A stretch of 64,000 nucleotides of DNA. Origin: Euphorbia lathyris (taxonomy: Eukaryota > Streptophyta > Magnoliopsida > Malpighiales > Euphorbiaceae). The position numbers were made by a program, and so were the translations under genes. Under the pieces are notes generated by a model, which did no database searches, was not told the origin of the DNA, and worked only from the letters and a program-made list of their open reading frames with translations. Shown here piece after piece: positions 25,601-37,582 of this stretch. The stretch lies in NCBI RefSeq assembly GCF_963576675.1, contig NC_088911.1, forward strand, positions 90,921,256 through 90,985,255. Reading direction: 5' to 3'. Each line of letters opens with the position of its first letter. Positions within the stretch are counted from its first letter, which is position 1.

Positions 25601-25981
25601 GTGGAAATATGGAAGAATTAGAGTTCATATCCACAAATTTAAGCCAATGGACCCTAGATTTTTGGAACCAAAGCACTTCCTCTTGTAGCAGGACCGTGTT
25701 CAGATCGCGGAGTAGAATTCTTTCCAAACGGAGCAGCCCCCTCATCATCCGCACACATAAGCAACATTGCACTCCCTCTAGGTGACGGAACAGATTCCGT
25801 TTGCGGTATTGAATATTTCCAAAAACCTGTTTGTTCCAACAAACCAGCTCTAGAATAATCAGTGACAGACCCTCCGTTAATGGCACCATATTATTCCAAA
25901 TTGAGACAATAAAATGATCAAAATTAGCATAACTGAGCCAAGCGGGTTCGAAACGGAAAGGTTTTTGGATAGGAGCTGGCG
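22612..25981 (-). pseudogene. LINE ORF2, 3' part: reverse transcriptase, zf-RVT, RNase H
   Basis: Broken ORF2. From its 5' side: a post-endonuclease segment at about 25509-25981 (PPAPIQKPFRFEPAWLSY), which directly continues the endonuclease frame found beyond the copia insertion; a reverse transcriptase at about 24298-25242 with readable blocks (GPSQSSFVHGRQISDNIILLQE, the FFADD catalytic site at 24631-24645, and LAGWKDKCLNFASRLTLVKS); a zf-RVT block near 23198-23420; and an RNase H-like end near 22817-23011 (AEIWGLFFGLQLAWNRG). The pieces lie in different frames. RNA-directed DNA synthesis would be the ancestral role; this copy cannot make the protein. Confidence 0.85.
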
Positions 25982-25986
25982 GACTA

Positions 25987-27313
25987 TGTTGAAACACCTT
26001 TCCACATGATTTTGATTTGACAAAATTATTTAAGTGATGATAAAAATATTCTAACACATTAAATTTAAATGCTTTGATTTATTACACTAATGTGTTTGTT
26101 CAATGTTGAGTTTAATTGTGTATAAGACATTGAGATTAAAAAGCCCAAAGGCCCATAAAGTGGAAGTCAAGCCCAAGTCAACACATCAATACCATTGGGC
26201 CTAAGAGTTCAAAACGTAGCCGTATCAACTAAAACGACGACTCAGCAAGAGAAGGATCGAGAAGCCTTCGTGGCAAAAGCTTCAAGAAGAAGCTGCTGAG
26301 TTGGACGACAAAGCAGTCTGGATAGCGGCAGGCAATGTTCAACTTCTAGACAAAGTATTTCTACTTTGGGAAAAGTTCAGAAGGCGCAGAAAGCTGTCTC
26401 GTGGACTTTTCCTTAATTGTCGAAACATTCTGCCAAAGACTGACGAAGACAGAAGATGCGTGAATCCTATTGGCCAACGACGCTGAGCACACCCAGAGTG
26501 ACAACGACAGGAAGCCGTTTCCCTCCAACGGTTATTTCAAAATTCGAAATGACCAGGTGCCTCAAGTGTCACTATATAAAGGCCATCCATTTGCTTCAAT
26601 CGATACAGAACTTCAAGCAGTCGAAACGCTGACCAAATTCATACTCGAAGATTCTGTGAGAAAAGCAAAGCAAATACCTTACACCAATTTCCATATTATT
26701 GTGTAAAAGTCTAGAGTGATTTCCAATCATCTAAAGTGTCTTAGCAATCGTTGTTTAGGACAAACACTTTATCATTTCTAGAAGAATAGAAAGGAGAGGC
26801 TGAGTACTCGGTTATAGTACTCAGCGTAGATATAGGAGTGAGTAGAGGTATAAAGGAAGGTACTCTTGTTATACTCAGCTTCTATTTGTAAAAGTTTTCG
26901 TGCTCTACCTTTAAAGAGCTCAGTAGAGAATTCAAAAAGCTCGGAATGAGTTCCGGGGACTGGACGTAGGCGGAGAGGCCGAACCAGGATAAGTCTGCTA
27001 ATTAATATCTTTCTAACCCTTAAACTCCTTTAATATACATATTGCTTGCTGTGAAAAACTGACTAAGTAAAAAACTCACGCTGAGTTAAGTTTACTAAGA
27101 AGCTGAGTTCATGAATAGACTCTAAGTGCTATTTTCTGACTCAAGTAAAGAAGCAGACTTAGTCACAAGTTGACTAAGCTTGTGTCTTGAATCTACTTAG
27201 TGACGCTGTGTAATCCTTTTCATAGAAAAAGAAGTCAGCCTTAACGGATAATTTTTTAAATAGTTCCTATCCCCCCCCTTGGAACTAACTTGTCACGTTA
27301 TAAGGGACCAACA
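25987..27313 (+). repeat. 5' LTR of the SIRE-like element
   Basis: A 1327-bp LTR from TGTTGAAACACC to GGACCAACA. A TATA box TATATAAA lies at 26573-26580. Small open frames inside, such as 26301-26486, recur in the other LTR and are not genes. Confidence 0.95.
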
Positions 27314-27315
27314 AG

Positions 27316-27327
27316 TGGTATCAGAGC
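27316..27327 (+). promoter_or_regulatory. Primer-binding site (initiator tRNA-Met type)
   Basis: TGGTATCAGAGC, two bases after the 5' LTR. It is complementary to the 3' end of plant initiator tRNA-Met, the usual minus-strand primer of copia elements. Confidence 0.95.
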
Positions 27328-27375
27328 TTAAAAGCTCACTGTGCCAGGTTTAACTACCTTGAGCTGATCCCCACT

Positions 27376-29082
27376 ATGGCTGAGAACAGCACTCGGTTTC
27401 TCCCAAGAAATCTGACAACTCAGATTCTGCCTGAGGGTCTGTCCATAACTCGGCCTCCTCTATTCTTCGGGTCTAACTATACCTTTTGGAAGAATAGAAT
27501 GAAAAATTTCATTCAGGCAACAAACATGAGCGCATGGCTATTTATAGTCCAAGGCCCATTTGTTCCTATTGAAACCATTGATGGCCAAACGGTTGTCAAA
27601 GCTGAGACTAGATGGACAGAGGATGATCTCAAGAAGCTACAAAATCATGCTTTGGCTATAAAGGTGCTTCACTGTGCGTTAGATGCTGCAGAATACAACA
27701 AGATTTCAGGTTGTGAGTCAGCGCAGAAGATCTGGAAGAAGCTCGAGGTTACCTATGAAGGAACCAACAAGGTGAAGGAATCCAAAGTCAACCAGCACAT
27801 GTGGTTGTACGAGCTGTTCGAAATGAATGATGATGAAGGAATCTCTGACATAAACGCAAGGTTCACAAACATCATCAACGAACTCAAGAGACTTGGAAAG
27901 ATCTTCACTGAGGAAGAGAAAGTCAAGAAGATTCTTAGGAGTCTTCCTAAAAGCTGGCAAGCAAAGAAAACTGCTGTTGAGGAAGCTCAAGACTTAACCA
28001 CCTACAAGTATGATGAACTCATTGGCTCACTGCTGACCCATGAGATCTCAATGAAGAATTTCGAGGTGAAGTAAAAGTCTGAAGACAACAAGCAAAAGTC
28101 TCTTGTCATGAAAGCTGACTCCACTGATGGGAGCTCAACAGACGATGAAGAAATGGCTATGTTCACTAGAAAGATGAAAAGGCTGTTCGAAAAGAATGAC
28201 AAATATTCTAAGAAGCCTTACAAGAAGTTTGATAAGTACAAAGCTGACTCTAGCGACAGCAAGTACAAGAAGGACAACTCAAAGCCCATTACATGCTTTG
28301 AATGTCATCAAACTGGCCATATCAAGTCAAGCTGTCCCACGCTGAGGAAAGAAAGGAAGAACAGCAAGAAGGCAATGGTGGCAACCTTGAGTGATAGTGA
28401 TGATTCATCATCATCTGAAGCTGATGCCACTGAGTCAGCAAAGATCTGCTTCATGGCAGATGAGCTTGCTGAGCCTTGTGTTTCTGAGCATGCTAACCCC
28501 TCCATTGCATCTGACGATGAGGAACACTCAACTGAGGTAATATCACTACCCTTGCTCAGAAATGAAATGGTTAATGCCCTGAGTGACCTTTATACACTTG
28601 TCAAAAAGTGTAATAAAAAGGTTAGAGCACTCAGCAGGCGATGTGACGAGGTTGAGGAGGTCAAACTGAGTGACCTTCGATATATTCTCTAGGACACTTC
28701 GATTTTGCATAGTAATGTAGAAATCATGCAAAAGTTTGTCACTGAGGTCCAATCAGATTCTAAGAAACTGAGGAAGGACGTCACATCAATTCAGAACCAA
28801 CTTAAGGTTCCGAATAAAAGAAATAATCCTCTGAACACTGAGTATCGAAGTACTAGTCAGCAGAGATGGAATCCTCAGCGGAATGTCCGGTGTGACTTCT
28901 GTGGGAAGAAAGGATACACCACAAAGGTGTGCTGGCATGCTCAGCACTGGGGTGCTGACCAGTCAGTGAGACATCCTAAACGGAAGGTCAGCTGTGACTT
29001 CTGTGGAAAGAATGGACACACTGTCCAAGTGTGTCGTCATAAAATGAAATATGATGCTTTACCTGTTGAACCTAACAAGTAA
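27376..29082 (+). pseudogene. gag of the SIRE-like element
   Basis: Nucleocapsid/capsid precursor. One frame runs from ATG 27376 to 29082 with in-frame stops at 28072 (TAA) and 28690 (TAG) before the last TAA at 29080. Residues 1-230 are a copia gag domain (YTFWKNRMKNFIQATN, then a segment around KVKKILRSLPKSW). Zinc knuckle 1 is CFECHQTGHIKSSC at about 28294-28335. Two later knuckle-like repeats are CDFCGKKGYTTKVC, where Tyr replaces the metal-binding His, and CDFCGKNGHTVQVC. Each stop is one C-to-T step from a sense codon. pol continues in another frame. Confidence 0.9.
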
Positions 29083-29129
29083 GGACCCAAAAAGAATTGG
29101 GTACCTAAAAGCAACTAGCTATATTGCAG

Positions 29130-32100
29130 GTGAGCCTGAGGTGTGCTGAGAAGTCAAAGATGTGGTACATTGACAGCGCATGCTCGAGGCATATGACTGG
29201 TGATGAATCTCAGTTCATCACGTTTGTGCGTAAATGAGGAGGAAGTGTAAGTTTTGGAGACAACAAGAAGGGTAAGATAGTAGGGTCAGGAACCATTGGT
29301 GGCAATCCTACTATTGAGTCAGTCTCCCTAGTCAGCGGACTCAAATATAACTTACTCAGCGTAGCTCAACTATGTGATAATGGGAGAAAAGTTATATTTG
29401 ATTACACTGGATGTAAAATATCCGAGGGTAAAACAAATGAGTTAATTTTAACTGCCCCTCGTATTGATAATATCTTTATGCTGAACTTGGAAAAGAAGTT
29501 TTCAAAAACTGTATGCTTAGTGTCAAAGGAAGAAAATTCCTGGCTATGACACAGGAGACTTGGTCATGTAAGCATGGACCTCCTGGCCAAATTAGCAAGA
29601 AAGCAATTGGTTGAGGGTCTGCCAGAACTTAAATTTGAAAAAGATCAACTATGCCATGCTTGCCAAGCTGGAAAACAAACCAAACAATCTTTTCATAGTA
29701 AAAACATTGTCTCAACTAAGCGTCCATTAGAGTTACTACACTTGGATCTCTTCGGTCCAGTCCAGCCGCTGAGCTTGGGTGGAAGAAGATTTTCCTTGGT
29801 CATTGTAGATGATTTTCTCGGTACACTTGGATCATCTTGTTGAGTAGCAAGGATGAAACCTTTGAGACATTTTCAAATTTGGTAAGAAAACTTGAAAATG
29901 ATAAAGACCTTAAGTTAGCTCACATCCGAAGTGATAATGGTGGAGAATTCAAGAACCAACAGTTTGTTTAATTCTGTGAAACCAACGGCATTGACCATAA
30001 TTTCTCTGCTCCTAGAATGCCTCAACAAAATGGGGTTGTTGAAAGGAAAAACAGAACCTTGGTTGAAATAGCCAGGACAATGCTGAGTGAGCATAGGCTT
30101 CCAAAGTACTTTTGGGGAGAAGCTGTCAACACAGCGTGCTATATTCTTAATAGGGCTCTTGTTAGACCTATACTAAAGAAAACCCCCTACGAACTTTAGA
30201 AAGGACGAAAGCCCAACATTGGATACTTTCGTGCCTTTGGCTGTAAATGTTTTATCTTAAATACCAAAGATAGCCTAGCTAAGTTTGACTCAAAAGTTGA
30301 TGAAGCTATCTTTTTAGGCTACTCAACAAACAGCAAAGCATATAGAGTTTTCAATAAACGAACTCAAGTCTTAGAAAAGTCAGTATATGTTGAGTTCGAT
30401 GAAACTAACCCTGCAGGTAGATACCAGTCGCTGACCGAGGATGACCCACACTCAGCACCCGCTGACCAAGAAACAGCCGCTGAGTCATTTCCTCAAGGGC
30501 TGGCCAAAGGTAAAAGTGAAACTCAAATTACTTTCACTGACCAATCTACACCTGCAGAGATTGTTGAAACACAACCAGCGCAAGACATCAATCTACCAAA
30601 AGAGATTAGGATACCAAGAGGTCACTCAGAGAGTGCCATTCTTGATGCCGCTGAGAATACCCTGATGATGAGAAATCAACTCAGGAGATACCTCAGCAAC
30701 GTAGCATTCGTCTCAATCCAGGAGCCAAAGAATTTCGCTGAAGCTGAGTATGACGAATTCTGGATGAATGCAATGCAAGAAGAACTTGATCAGTTCAGAC
30801 GAAATGAAGTATGGGATCTAGTGCCAAAACCAAGAAGCCAGAAGACCATAGGAACAAGATGGGTCTTCCGCAACAAGCTGGATGAACAAGGGAACGTGGT
30901 CAGAAACAAAGCAAGACTTGTAGCTCAGGGCTACAGTCAGCAAGAAGGTATTGACTACGGTGAGACCTTTGCCCCAGTGGCAAGGCTAGAGGCTATTAGA
31001 ATTTTATGTGCATATGCAAGCTATATGAACTTTAAATTGTTTCAAATGGATGTTAAGAGTGCATTCCTTAATGGAGTTATAAACGAGGAAGTTTATGTTA
31101 ATCAGCCTCCAGGGTTTGAGGATCCTAAATTCCCAAACCACGTTTATAAGCTCAAAAAGGCTCTGTATGGCCTCAAGCAATCACCACGTGCTTGATATGA
31201 GAGGCTGACCAGTTTCCTGCTGACTAGAAATTATGTCAGAGGTAAAGCTGATACAACCTTATTATTAAGAGGAAGGGTAAAGATACCCTGCTGGCTCAGA
31301 TATATGTTGATGACATTATTTTTGGTGCCACTAACGAGTCAATGTGCAAGGAATTTAGCAAGCAGATGCAAACTGAGTTTGAAATGTCAATGATGGGAGA
31401 ACTCAACTTCTTCCTTGGACTTCAAATCAAACAAGGGAAAAATGGCATCTTCATAAGTCAAACTAAGTACGCTAAGGAGATATTGAAGAAATATGAACTT
31501 GAAAATTGTAAGCCAATATCTACTCCAATGGGCACTGACACTGTCCTCTGCGCTGATGAGAATGGTAAGTCAGTAAACAGCAGATTGTACCGAGGTATGA
31601 TTGGTTCTCTACTTTACTTAACTGCCAGTAGGCCGGACATTCAGTTCTCAGTATGTTATTGTGCTAGATATCAATCTAACCCTAAGGAATCTCATTACAT
31701 AGCTGTAAAAAGAATCCTTAGATATTTGCAAGGCTCAGTGAATGCAGGTTTGTGGTATCCCAATACTTCAGATTTCACACTTATAGGATACACTGACGCT
31801 GACTATGGAAGAGACAAGCTTGAACGAAAAATCACCTCAGAAGGATGCCACTTCCTTGGGAGTTGTCTTGTGTCCTGGTTCAGCAAGAAGCAGGCGTCAG
31901 TAGCCCTGTCAACCACTGAAGCTGAGTACGTTGCTGTTGGAAGCTGTGTTGCTCAAGTCCTATGGATTAAGCAACAACTTGAAGATTTTGGCGTTCGGAC
32001 TAAAAAAATTGAAGTCAAATGTGACAACAAAAGTGCCATTGACTTATCAAAGAACCCAATCCAACACAGCAGGATGAAGCATGTCAGCATAAGACATCAC

Positions 32101-32250
32101 TTCATTAGAGATCACGTACTCAAGGAAGAGATCAAGCTGACCTATGTCCCAACTGATGAGCAGCCTGCTGATATCTTCACAAAGCCACTGGCTCGTGAGC
32201 AATTCAACATACTTAGAGAAGCCATTGGTATGTTTAATTCTCTTCAATAA
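29130..32250 (+). pseudogene. pol of the SIRE-like element: protease, integrase, RT, RNase H
   Basis: Protease near 29163 (WYIDSACSRHMTGD), a pre-integrase zinc region near 29550-29690 (LGHVS...CHAC), integrase core to about 30400 (RSDNGGEF, PQQNGVVERKN), reverse transcriptase 30665-31330 ([21 protein letters not shown]) and RNase H to 32250 (YTDADYG, STTEAEY, ending IFTKPL). Stops: TGA 29235, TGA 29547, TAA 29969, TAG 30197, TGA 31193. Two frame changes, near 29817 and 31261, fit single-base deletions. The start is in the -1 frame relative to gag. The catalytic motifs are still readable, so decay is recent. The last third (31342-32250) is open for 302 codons. Confidence 0.92.
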
Positions 32251-32724
32251 ATTCCAAGCATAGTATGCATGCTGAGTGAATTACCATGCTGAATGATTTG
32301 TGTTATTACATGCCGAGTAGATAAATATACATGCTGAGTATTTACCTCAAGCTGAGCTTCTACGCATAAGATCTATTCCTTTGCCTAACACTGACTACTC
32401 AGAATTTTAAACGCTTGAAATTCTTAACACTGAGTAAAGAGCCGTTGCAAACTTTAATGCAAAGCACGCAAATTAAATAGCCACCTAGGATGACGTATAT
32501 GCTATAATTAGAAAACACACATGCCGTATGTGTTATAAATGCCAAAATCTTTGTCGATTGAGAATCTCGAGGCAAAATGGATTACTCAACGCCTTGGATC
32601 AACTCAACATCTCTATAAATAGTGGATGAATTCCCACGTCTATTTATTTACGCTTAGAAATCTTCGGCATTCATACTCTCTCTCTCTCAAAGTTCCCAAA
32701 CCTCCCAAAAACTTATCTGAGAAA
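32251..32724 (+). other. Spacer between pol and the extra ORF
   Basis: No gene. It contains repeated GCTGAGT/TGCTGAG words and a CTATAAATAG at about 32613-32622, about 100 bases before the ATG of the extra ORF, which could serve as a separate TATA box for a subgenomic transcript. That role is a guess. Confidence 0.4.
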
Positions 32725-35703
32725 ATGACTAAAATTTCTCTGAACATCTCCGGTGCCGGTCTCTCCCATAACCGCTCCGATGACAATCCCACTTCTCCTA
32801 CTCAGCATAATCTCGCTGGAGCTACTACGCCGAGTAAGAAAGCTCAAGCTGTCCAAGCCACCTCTTCCAAAGGGAAACAACAGCAAAAGGACAAGGGTAA
32901 GAAAGTAGTACAATGCACCTACACTCAAGTCTTCGAGAGTGTGAGGGGGTGGAAGATTGACCACTCGCGGTGGTTCTCACAAGGATTCGTGGATGCCGAG
33001 CAGCCTTTCTGTGAGTGGATCAAGAACAAGGAATGGACCGAGCTGTTCTCAGTTCGGGATCCCACTTACCTTGAGTTGGTACGAGAATTTTACGCCAACC
33101 TGAAAGTCGCCAATGACAACAGGAACTACCTAGCAACTCATGTTTGAGGAAAGAACATCTCCATCAACTCAGCATATCTAGCCTCATTATTCAAGCAAAA
33201 AAACGAAGGAGCTATACTTCGTAAATCTGGTGACTATACGAAAATTGACTACATTCAGACCTTCTGCAAACCTGAGGGTCATGTAGGTGAAATTTCAAGC
33301 ACTTCCATGGGTCAACATCAAAAGATGGCCCATTACATACTGACAAATTTCCTCTACCCTAAAATCAACTGCACCAACTCAGCAACCAACTTCGAGCAGT
33401 GTTTCATATGGCACATGCTGACCTACACGCTGATAAATATGCCTGTCTTCATAATCAGTGGATTTCTACAAAGTACAGGAACCCTTAGGTTAGGCTCCTT
33501 CATCACTCGAATCCTCCAGGATCACAAAGTGGACACGGTTTCGGAAATCCAAGTTCGGGGAACCGAAATTACAGCTGCTGCCCTATTTGGTTTGGCACAT
33601 GACCTACCAATTATGGCGAAGGAAGGAAAAGGGGAAGCTGTCCAGAACGCTGAGGGGGAAAACACTGAGGGGGCTGTGACTAGAAAGGGCAGAACACAAA
33701 GAAAGAGGAAAGTTGTGCAAAGCACATCTAAAGGAGCTGCCTCCACCCCAAAGAGGATCAAAGTTGTATGTAAAGGAACAAAGCCGCAAACTCAGCAAAG
33801 TCCGGGTGGATCTAGGTCAGCTTCGAAATGACCTAGGCAAGCTGAAATTGAGACAGAAGAAAGAGAGGTTGATGACCAACCATTAAAGAAGAAGAAGAAG
33901 AAGCTCAATTTTGAGTTGAGACTTATAGATGCCCAGCCAACAGATATCGTCGTTCCTCGTAACTCACACTATGCACAGAGTCAAGGGATTGACGCTGAGC
34001 AACAGGATGAGGAAGAACAAGACCAATTGGGTGGTCTATTTGTTGAGGAAGAGTTGGATGACCAGTTAGAAGAAGAAGAACTGGATGATGAGTCTGAAGA
34101 AGAAGAAAGTGGTCAGAATGACACTGAGGAACCAGCAGATGATGAGCATCTTGAACCAATCAACACTGAGTTGGTTGATGAAGAAGAAACTGAGAACCAA
34201 GAAAATGCTCCTGTTGTTCAAAGGGATGCCTCACCCACTGGCTCTATTGAGTCTATTCTGTGTGACCCTACTCCTCCGAAGCTTAGGAGACTGAGAAAGA
34301 AGAAAGCCTTCAAAACACCCGTCATTGACCTCATGGGTGACTCACCGCTGAGGGATGAGATTCCCGATCTTACAGATGTCCAACTTAAATACTTCTCAAT
34401 CCCTCCTGAGTCTCAACAAAGGCAACTAGAAAATCAAGCCTCTGTTTCTCCAAAGGAACATGCCGACTTAAATGTCTTCGCCAATCAAAGTACTACCGAG
34501 CAAGTGCTCGAAGATTCCGCTCCTTAAACTGTTGAGCAAGCTAAGGAATTTCCTCCTCAGGTGGAGACTGAACTTCCTAACATTCCATCACCTAGTCAGC
34601 TTCAGCCTGACACTGAGCAAGCAACTCTTTCTGCTGATCCTCCACTTCCCCAACTCAATGAGCAGAATCGGATTCAGTCAGTTTCAACTGACAATCCAAA
34701 TTCCAGGCCAGCCGCTGACAATGCTGGGCCTTCCAATGACGAGCAGAACCAAACACTGCCCTTATTCGGTTCTACTCCACCTCCGGCACCTGGGCCAACA
34801 CAAGATGGATCCTTTAGCTACCTCATTGCTTCTGAGTCTGGTCGAAGAATTGTTGCTCATGCTCCCATCCAGGACCTCCATCAATCAAGTACCAATGCCG
34901 CTGAATCTACCACTGTTGAGACAACTCCATTTTCGTCTGTCACTCAACTTCTTATGGAGATCAAAGGTATGAAGGATCTTTTGAGTGTCATGACTACACT
35001 ACAATCTCAACAGCCCAGGCAGGACTCTATATTGAAGCTGGCCGAACTCCAGCTGACCATGGTCAACCATATAAACTCACTACAAAGGGAGTTTCATCAA
35101 CTGTCAGCTGTGAACTCAGCATATGCCACTTCTGCCAAAGTACATAATCTCTTCAGCCAGCTTCACACTGAGCAAGAGAAAACCAATCACCAGCTTTCCA
35201 CCTCCTCTCAATGCTCCATTGAGCAAATTAGCGAGGCTATGCGTCTGCTGAACTTAAACAGACAAGAGATGGCAACTGACGAGCTTAAAACCAATGAGAT
35301 TCTAAAGTATTCTCGAGCAACTTTTAGCAATGTGCGCGAAATCAACGCTCAGCGTGAATATTATGACTCCTCTTTGCTAAAGATGTTTCATCAAGCCTTT
35401 TCCATGCTCACTAAAACCATGCACTGGATTGGCAAGTCTCAAGCCGTTGTCTTAAGTATGCTGAGTGCTGCATCAATTAGAATTCCTCGATCCATTGTGG
35501 ATGATGGTGTTCCAATTTTCGACGGAATGAATGAAAGCACGAGAAAGCTAAAGGCATTTTCTCAGCGCCTCACTCAAGCTGCAATTGAAGCCACCTTCAT
35601 TCCCAAACCTGATGATGGCAAAACGGGGGAGAAAGATCAAGCCCCAAGAACTCAGCAAGCTTCAGTTAGTCAGCAACACAAGGGCAAGGGCAAACAAAAG
35701 TAG
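32725..35703 (+). pseudogene. Extra ORF downstream of pol in the SIRE-like element
   Basis: One frame of 993 codons from ATG 32725 to TAG 35701, interrupted only by stops at 33145 (TGA), 33829 (TGA) and 34525 (TAA), without frameshift. Parts in order: a Ser/Thr/Lys-rich start; a folded-looking region at about 32930-33600 (VRGWKIDHSRWF, LVREFYANLKVA, TLRLGSFITRIL) resembling the 'putative plant transposon protein' domain seen in plant retroelements; a basic stretch with RTQRKRK and a run of Lys near 33885-33905; an acidic Glu/Asp run at about 34000-34200; a Pro/Gln/Ser-rich part; and a helical Gln/Leu-rich end closing KGKGKQK. I see no signal peptide or membrane helix. SIRE-type elements are known to carry an ORF here, often called env-like; function unknown. 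Confidence 0.8.
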
Positions 35704-36152
35704 CTTAACTTGTATTGTCTAGGATAGCTAGCTTTTGTTTTTGAACCTTTATATCTGTGTTCTTTTTGTGAACCCTGTTGTGCTGACTTTAAACTTGAAA
35801 CAAATTATATGCATCTTTCATACTGACTACTCTTGTGCGATGCTTACTTAAGTGATTGATATAATTTGTTAAAACGCATCTTCATTAAATCAACTATGCT
35901 ACACTGTCTATATTAATTGATGATATGTCTGCTGTGTTGATCATGCATGTTGACCACTTCTTATATGTCCATTTAACTAAAACTCATTGAACAAAGCATA
36001 CTCAGCACTCTCTGATATTTAAACCTTCCGTGTAAAACTGAGTTAAATAGAATATGTTCCATGAGCTGACCTATCTCTGAAAACTGACCTTAGACTTACA
36101 CAATTAAACCTTGAAATGTTTAGAGTAAAACTAAGTCAGTAGCTCAACCCTT

Positions 36153-36252
36153 ATGGGGGAGTTATTTGATAAAATAAGGTCAACTATCATGGGGGAGCTC
36201 AACACTGAGTTCTTCGACTGAATATTTTTGCCAACATCAAAATGGGGGAGTT
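36153..36252 (+). promoter_or_regulatory. Polypurine tract with two upstream copies
   Basis: ATGGGGGAG occurs at 36153-36161, 36189-36197 and 36242-36250. The last directly precedes the 3' LTR and is the likely plus-strand primer; the other two look like duplicate tracts. Confidence 0.8.
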
Positions 36253-37577
36253 TGTTGAAACACCTTTCCACATGATTTTGATTTGACAAAATTATTTAAG
36301 TGATGATAAAAATATTCTAACACATTAAATTTAAATGCTTTGATTTATTACACTAATGTGTTTGTTCAATGTTGAGTTTAATTGTATATGAGACATTGAG
36401 ATTAAAAAGCCCAAAGGCCCATAAAGTGGAAGTCAAGCACAAGTCAACACATCAATACCATTCGGCCTAAGAGTTCAAAACGTAGCCGTATCAACTAAAA
36501 CGACGACTCAGCAAGAGAAGGATCGAGAAGCCTTCGTGGCAAAAGCTTCAAGAAGAAGCTGCTGAGTTGGACGACAAAGCAGTATGGACAGCGGCAGGCA
36601 ATGTTCAACTTCTAGACAAAGTATTTCTACTTTGGGAAAAGTTCAGAAGGCGCAGAAAGCTATCTCGTGGACTTTTCCTTAATTATCGAAACATTCTGCC
36701 AAAGACTGACGAAGACAGAAGATGCGTGAATCCTATTGGCCAACGACGCTGAGCACGCCCAGAGTGACAACGACAGGAAGCCATTTCCCTCCAACGGTTA
36801 TTTCGAAATTTGAAATGACCAGGTGCCTCAAGTGTCACTATATAAAGGCCATCCATTTGCTTCAATCGATACAGAACTTCAAGCAGTCGAAACGCTGACC
36901 AAATTCATACTCGAAGATTCTGTGAGAAAAGCAAAGCAAATACCTTACACCAATTTCCATATTATTGTGTAAAAGTCTAGAGTGATTTCCAATCATCTAA
37001 AGTGTCTTAGCAATCATTGTTTAGGACAAACACTTTATCATTTCTAGAAGAATAGAAATGAGAGGCTGAGTACTCGGTTATAGTACTCAGCGTAGATATA
37101 AGAGTGAGTAGAGGTATAGAGGAAGGTACTCTTGTTATACTCAGATTCTATTTGTAAAAGGTTTCGTGCTCTACCTTTAAAGAGCTCAGTAGAGAATTCA
37201 AAAATCTCGGAACGAGTTCCGGGGACTGGACGTAGGCGGAGAGGCCGAACCAGGATAAATCTGTTGAGTAATATCTTTCTAACCCTTAAACTCCTTTAAT
37301 ATATATATTGCTTGCTGTGAAAAACTAACTAATTAAAGAACTCATGCTGAGTTAAGTTTACTAAAAAGCTGAGTTTAGGAATAGACTCTAAGTGCTATTT
37401 TCTGACTCAAGTAAAGAAGCAGACTTAGTCACAAGTTGACTAAGCTTGTGTCTTGAATCTACTTAGTGACGCTGTGTAATCCTTTTCATAGAAAAAGAAG
37501 TCAGCGTTAACGGACAATTTTTTAAATAGTTCCTATCCCCCCTTGGAACTAACTTGTCACGTTATAAGGGACCAACA
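36253..37577 (+). repeat. 3' LTR of the SIRE-like element
   Basis: A 1325-bp LTR, TGTTGAAACACC to GGACCAACA, collinear with the 5' LTR apart from about three dozen substitutions and a 2-base difference in a C run near the end. Confidence 0.95.
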
Positions 37578-37582
37578 GACTA

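Larger units (their letters stand above)
25987..37577 (+). mobile_element. Near-complete SIRE-like Ty1/copia retrotransposon with extra 3' ORF
   Basis: An 11.6-kb element with both LTRs, a primer-binding site, gag, protease, integrase, reverse transcriptase, RNase H, a further long ORF downstream of pol, and a polypurine tract. It is flanked by the 5-bp duplication GACTA (25982-25986 and 37578-37582), so it transposed as one unit into the LINE. By eye the two LTRs differ at roughly 35-40 of about 1325 sites (near 3%), a fairly young insertion. The Copia order (integrase before reverse transcriptase), the size and the extra ORF fit the SIRE/Maximus lineage. In-frame stops and single-base deletions make this copy non-autonomous now. 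Confidence 0.95.

Noticed and set aside
26301..26486. 61-codon open frame, repeated at 36567-36752
   Set aside because: Both copies lie at the same place in the two LTRs; there is no protein similarity, so they are chance frames in the LTR.
34472..34972. 166-codon open frame in another frame
   Set aside because: It overlaps the extra ORF of the SIRE-like element, which has the longer frame and the meaningful composition; this is a shadow.
32725..35703. Calling the extra ORF an envelope gene
   Set aside because: Position fits the name used for SIRE elements, but I see no signal peptide, no membrane helix and no cleavage-like site.
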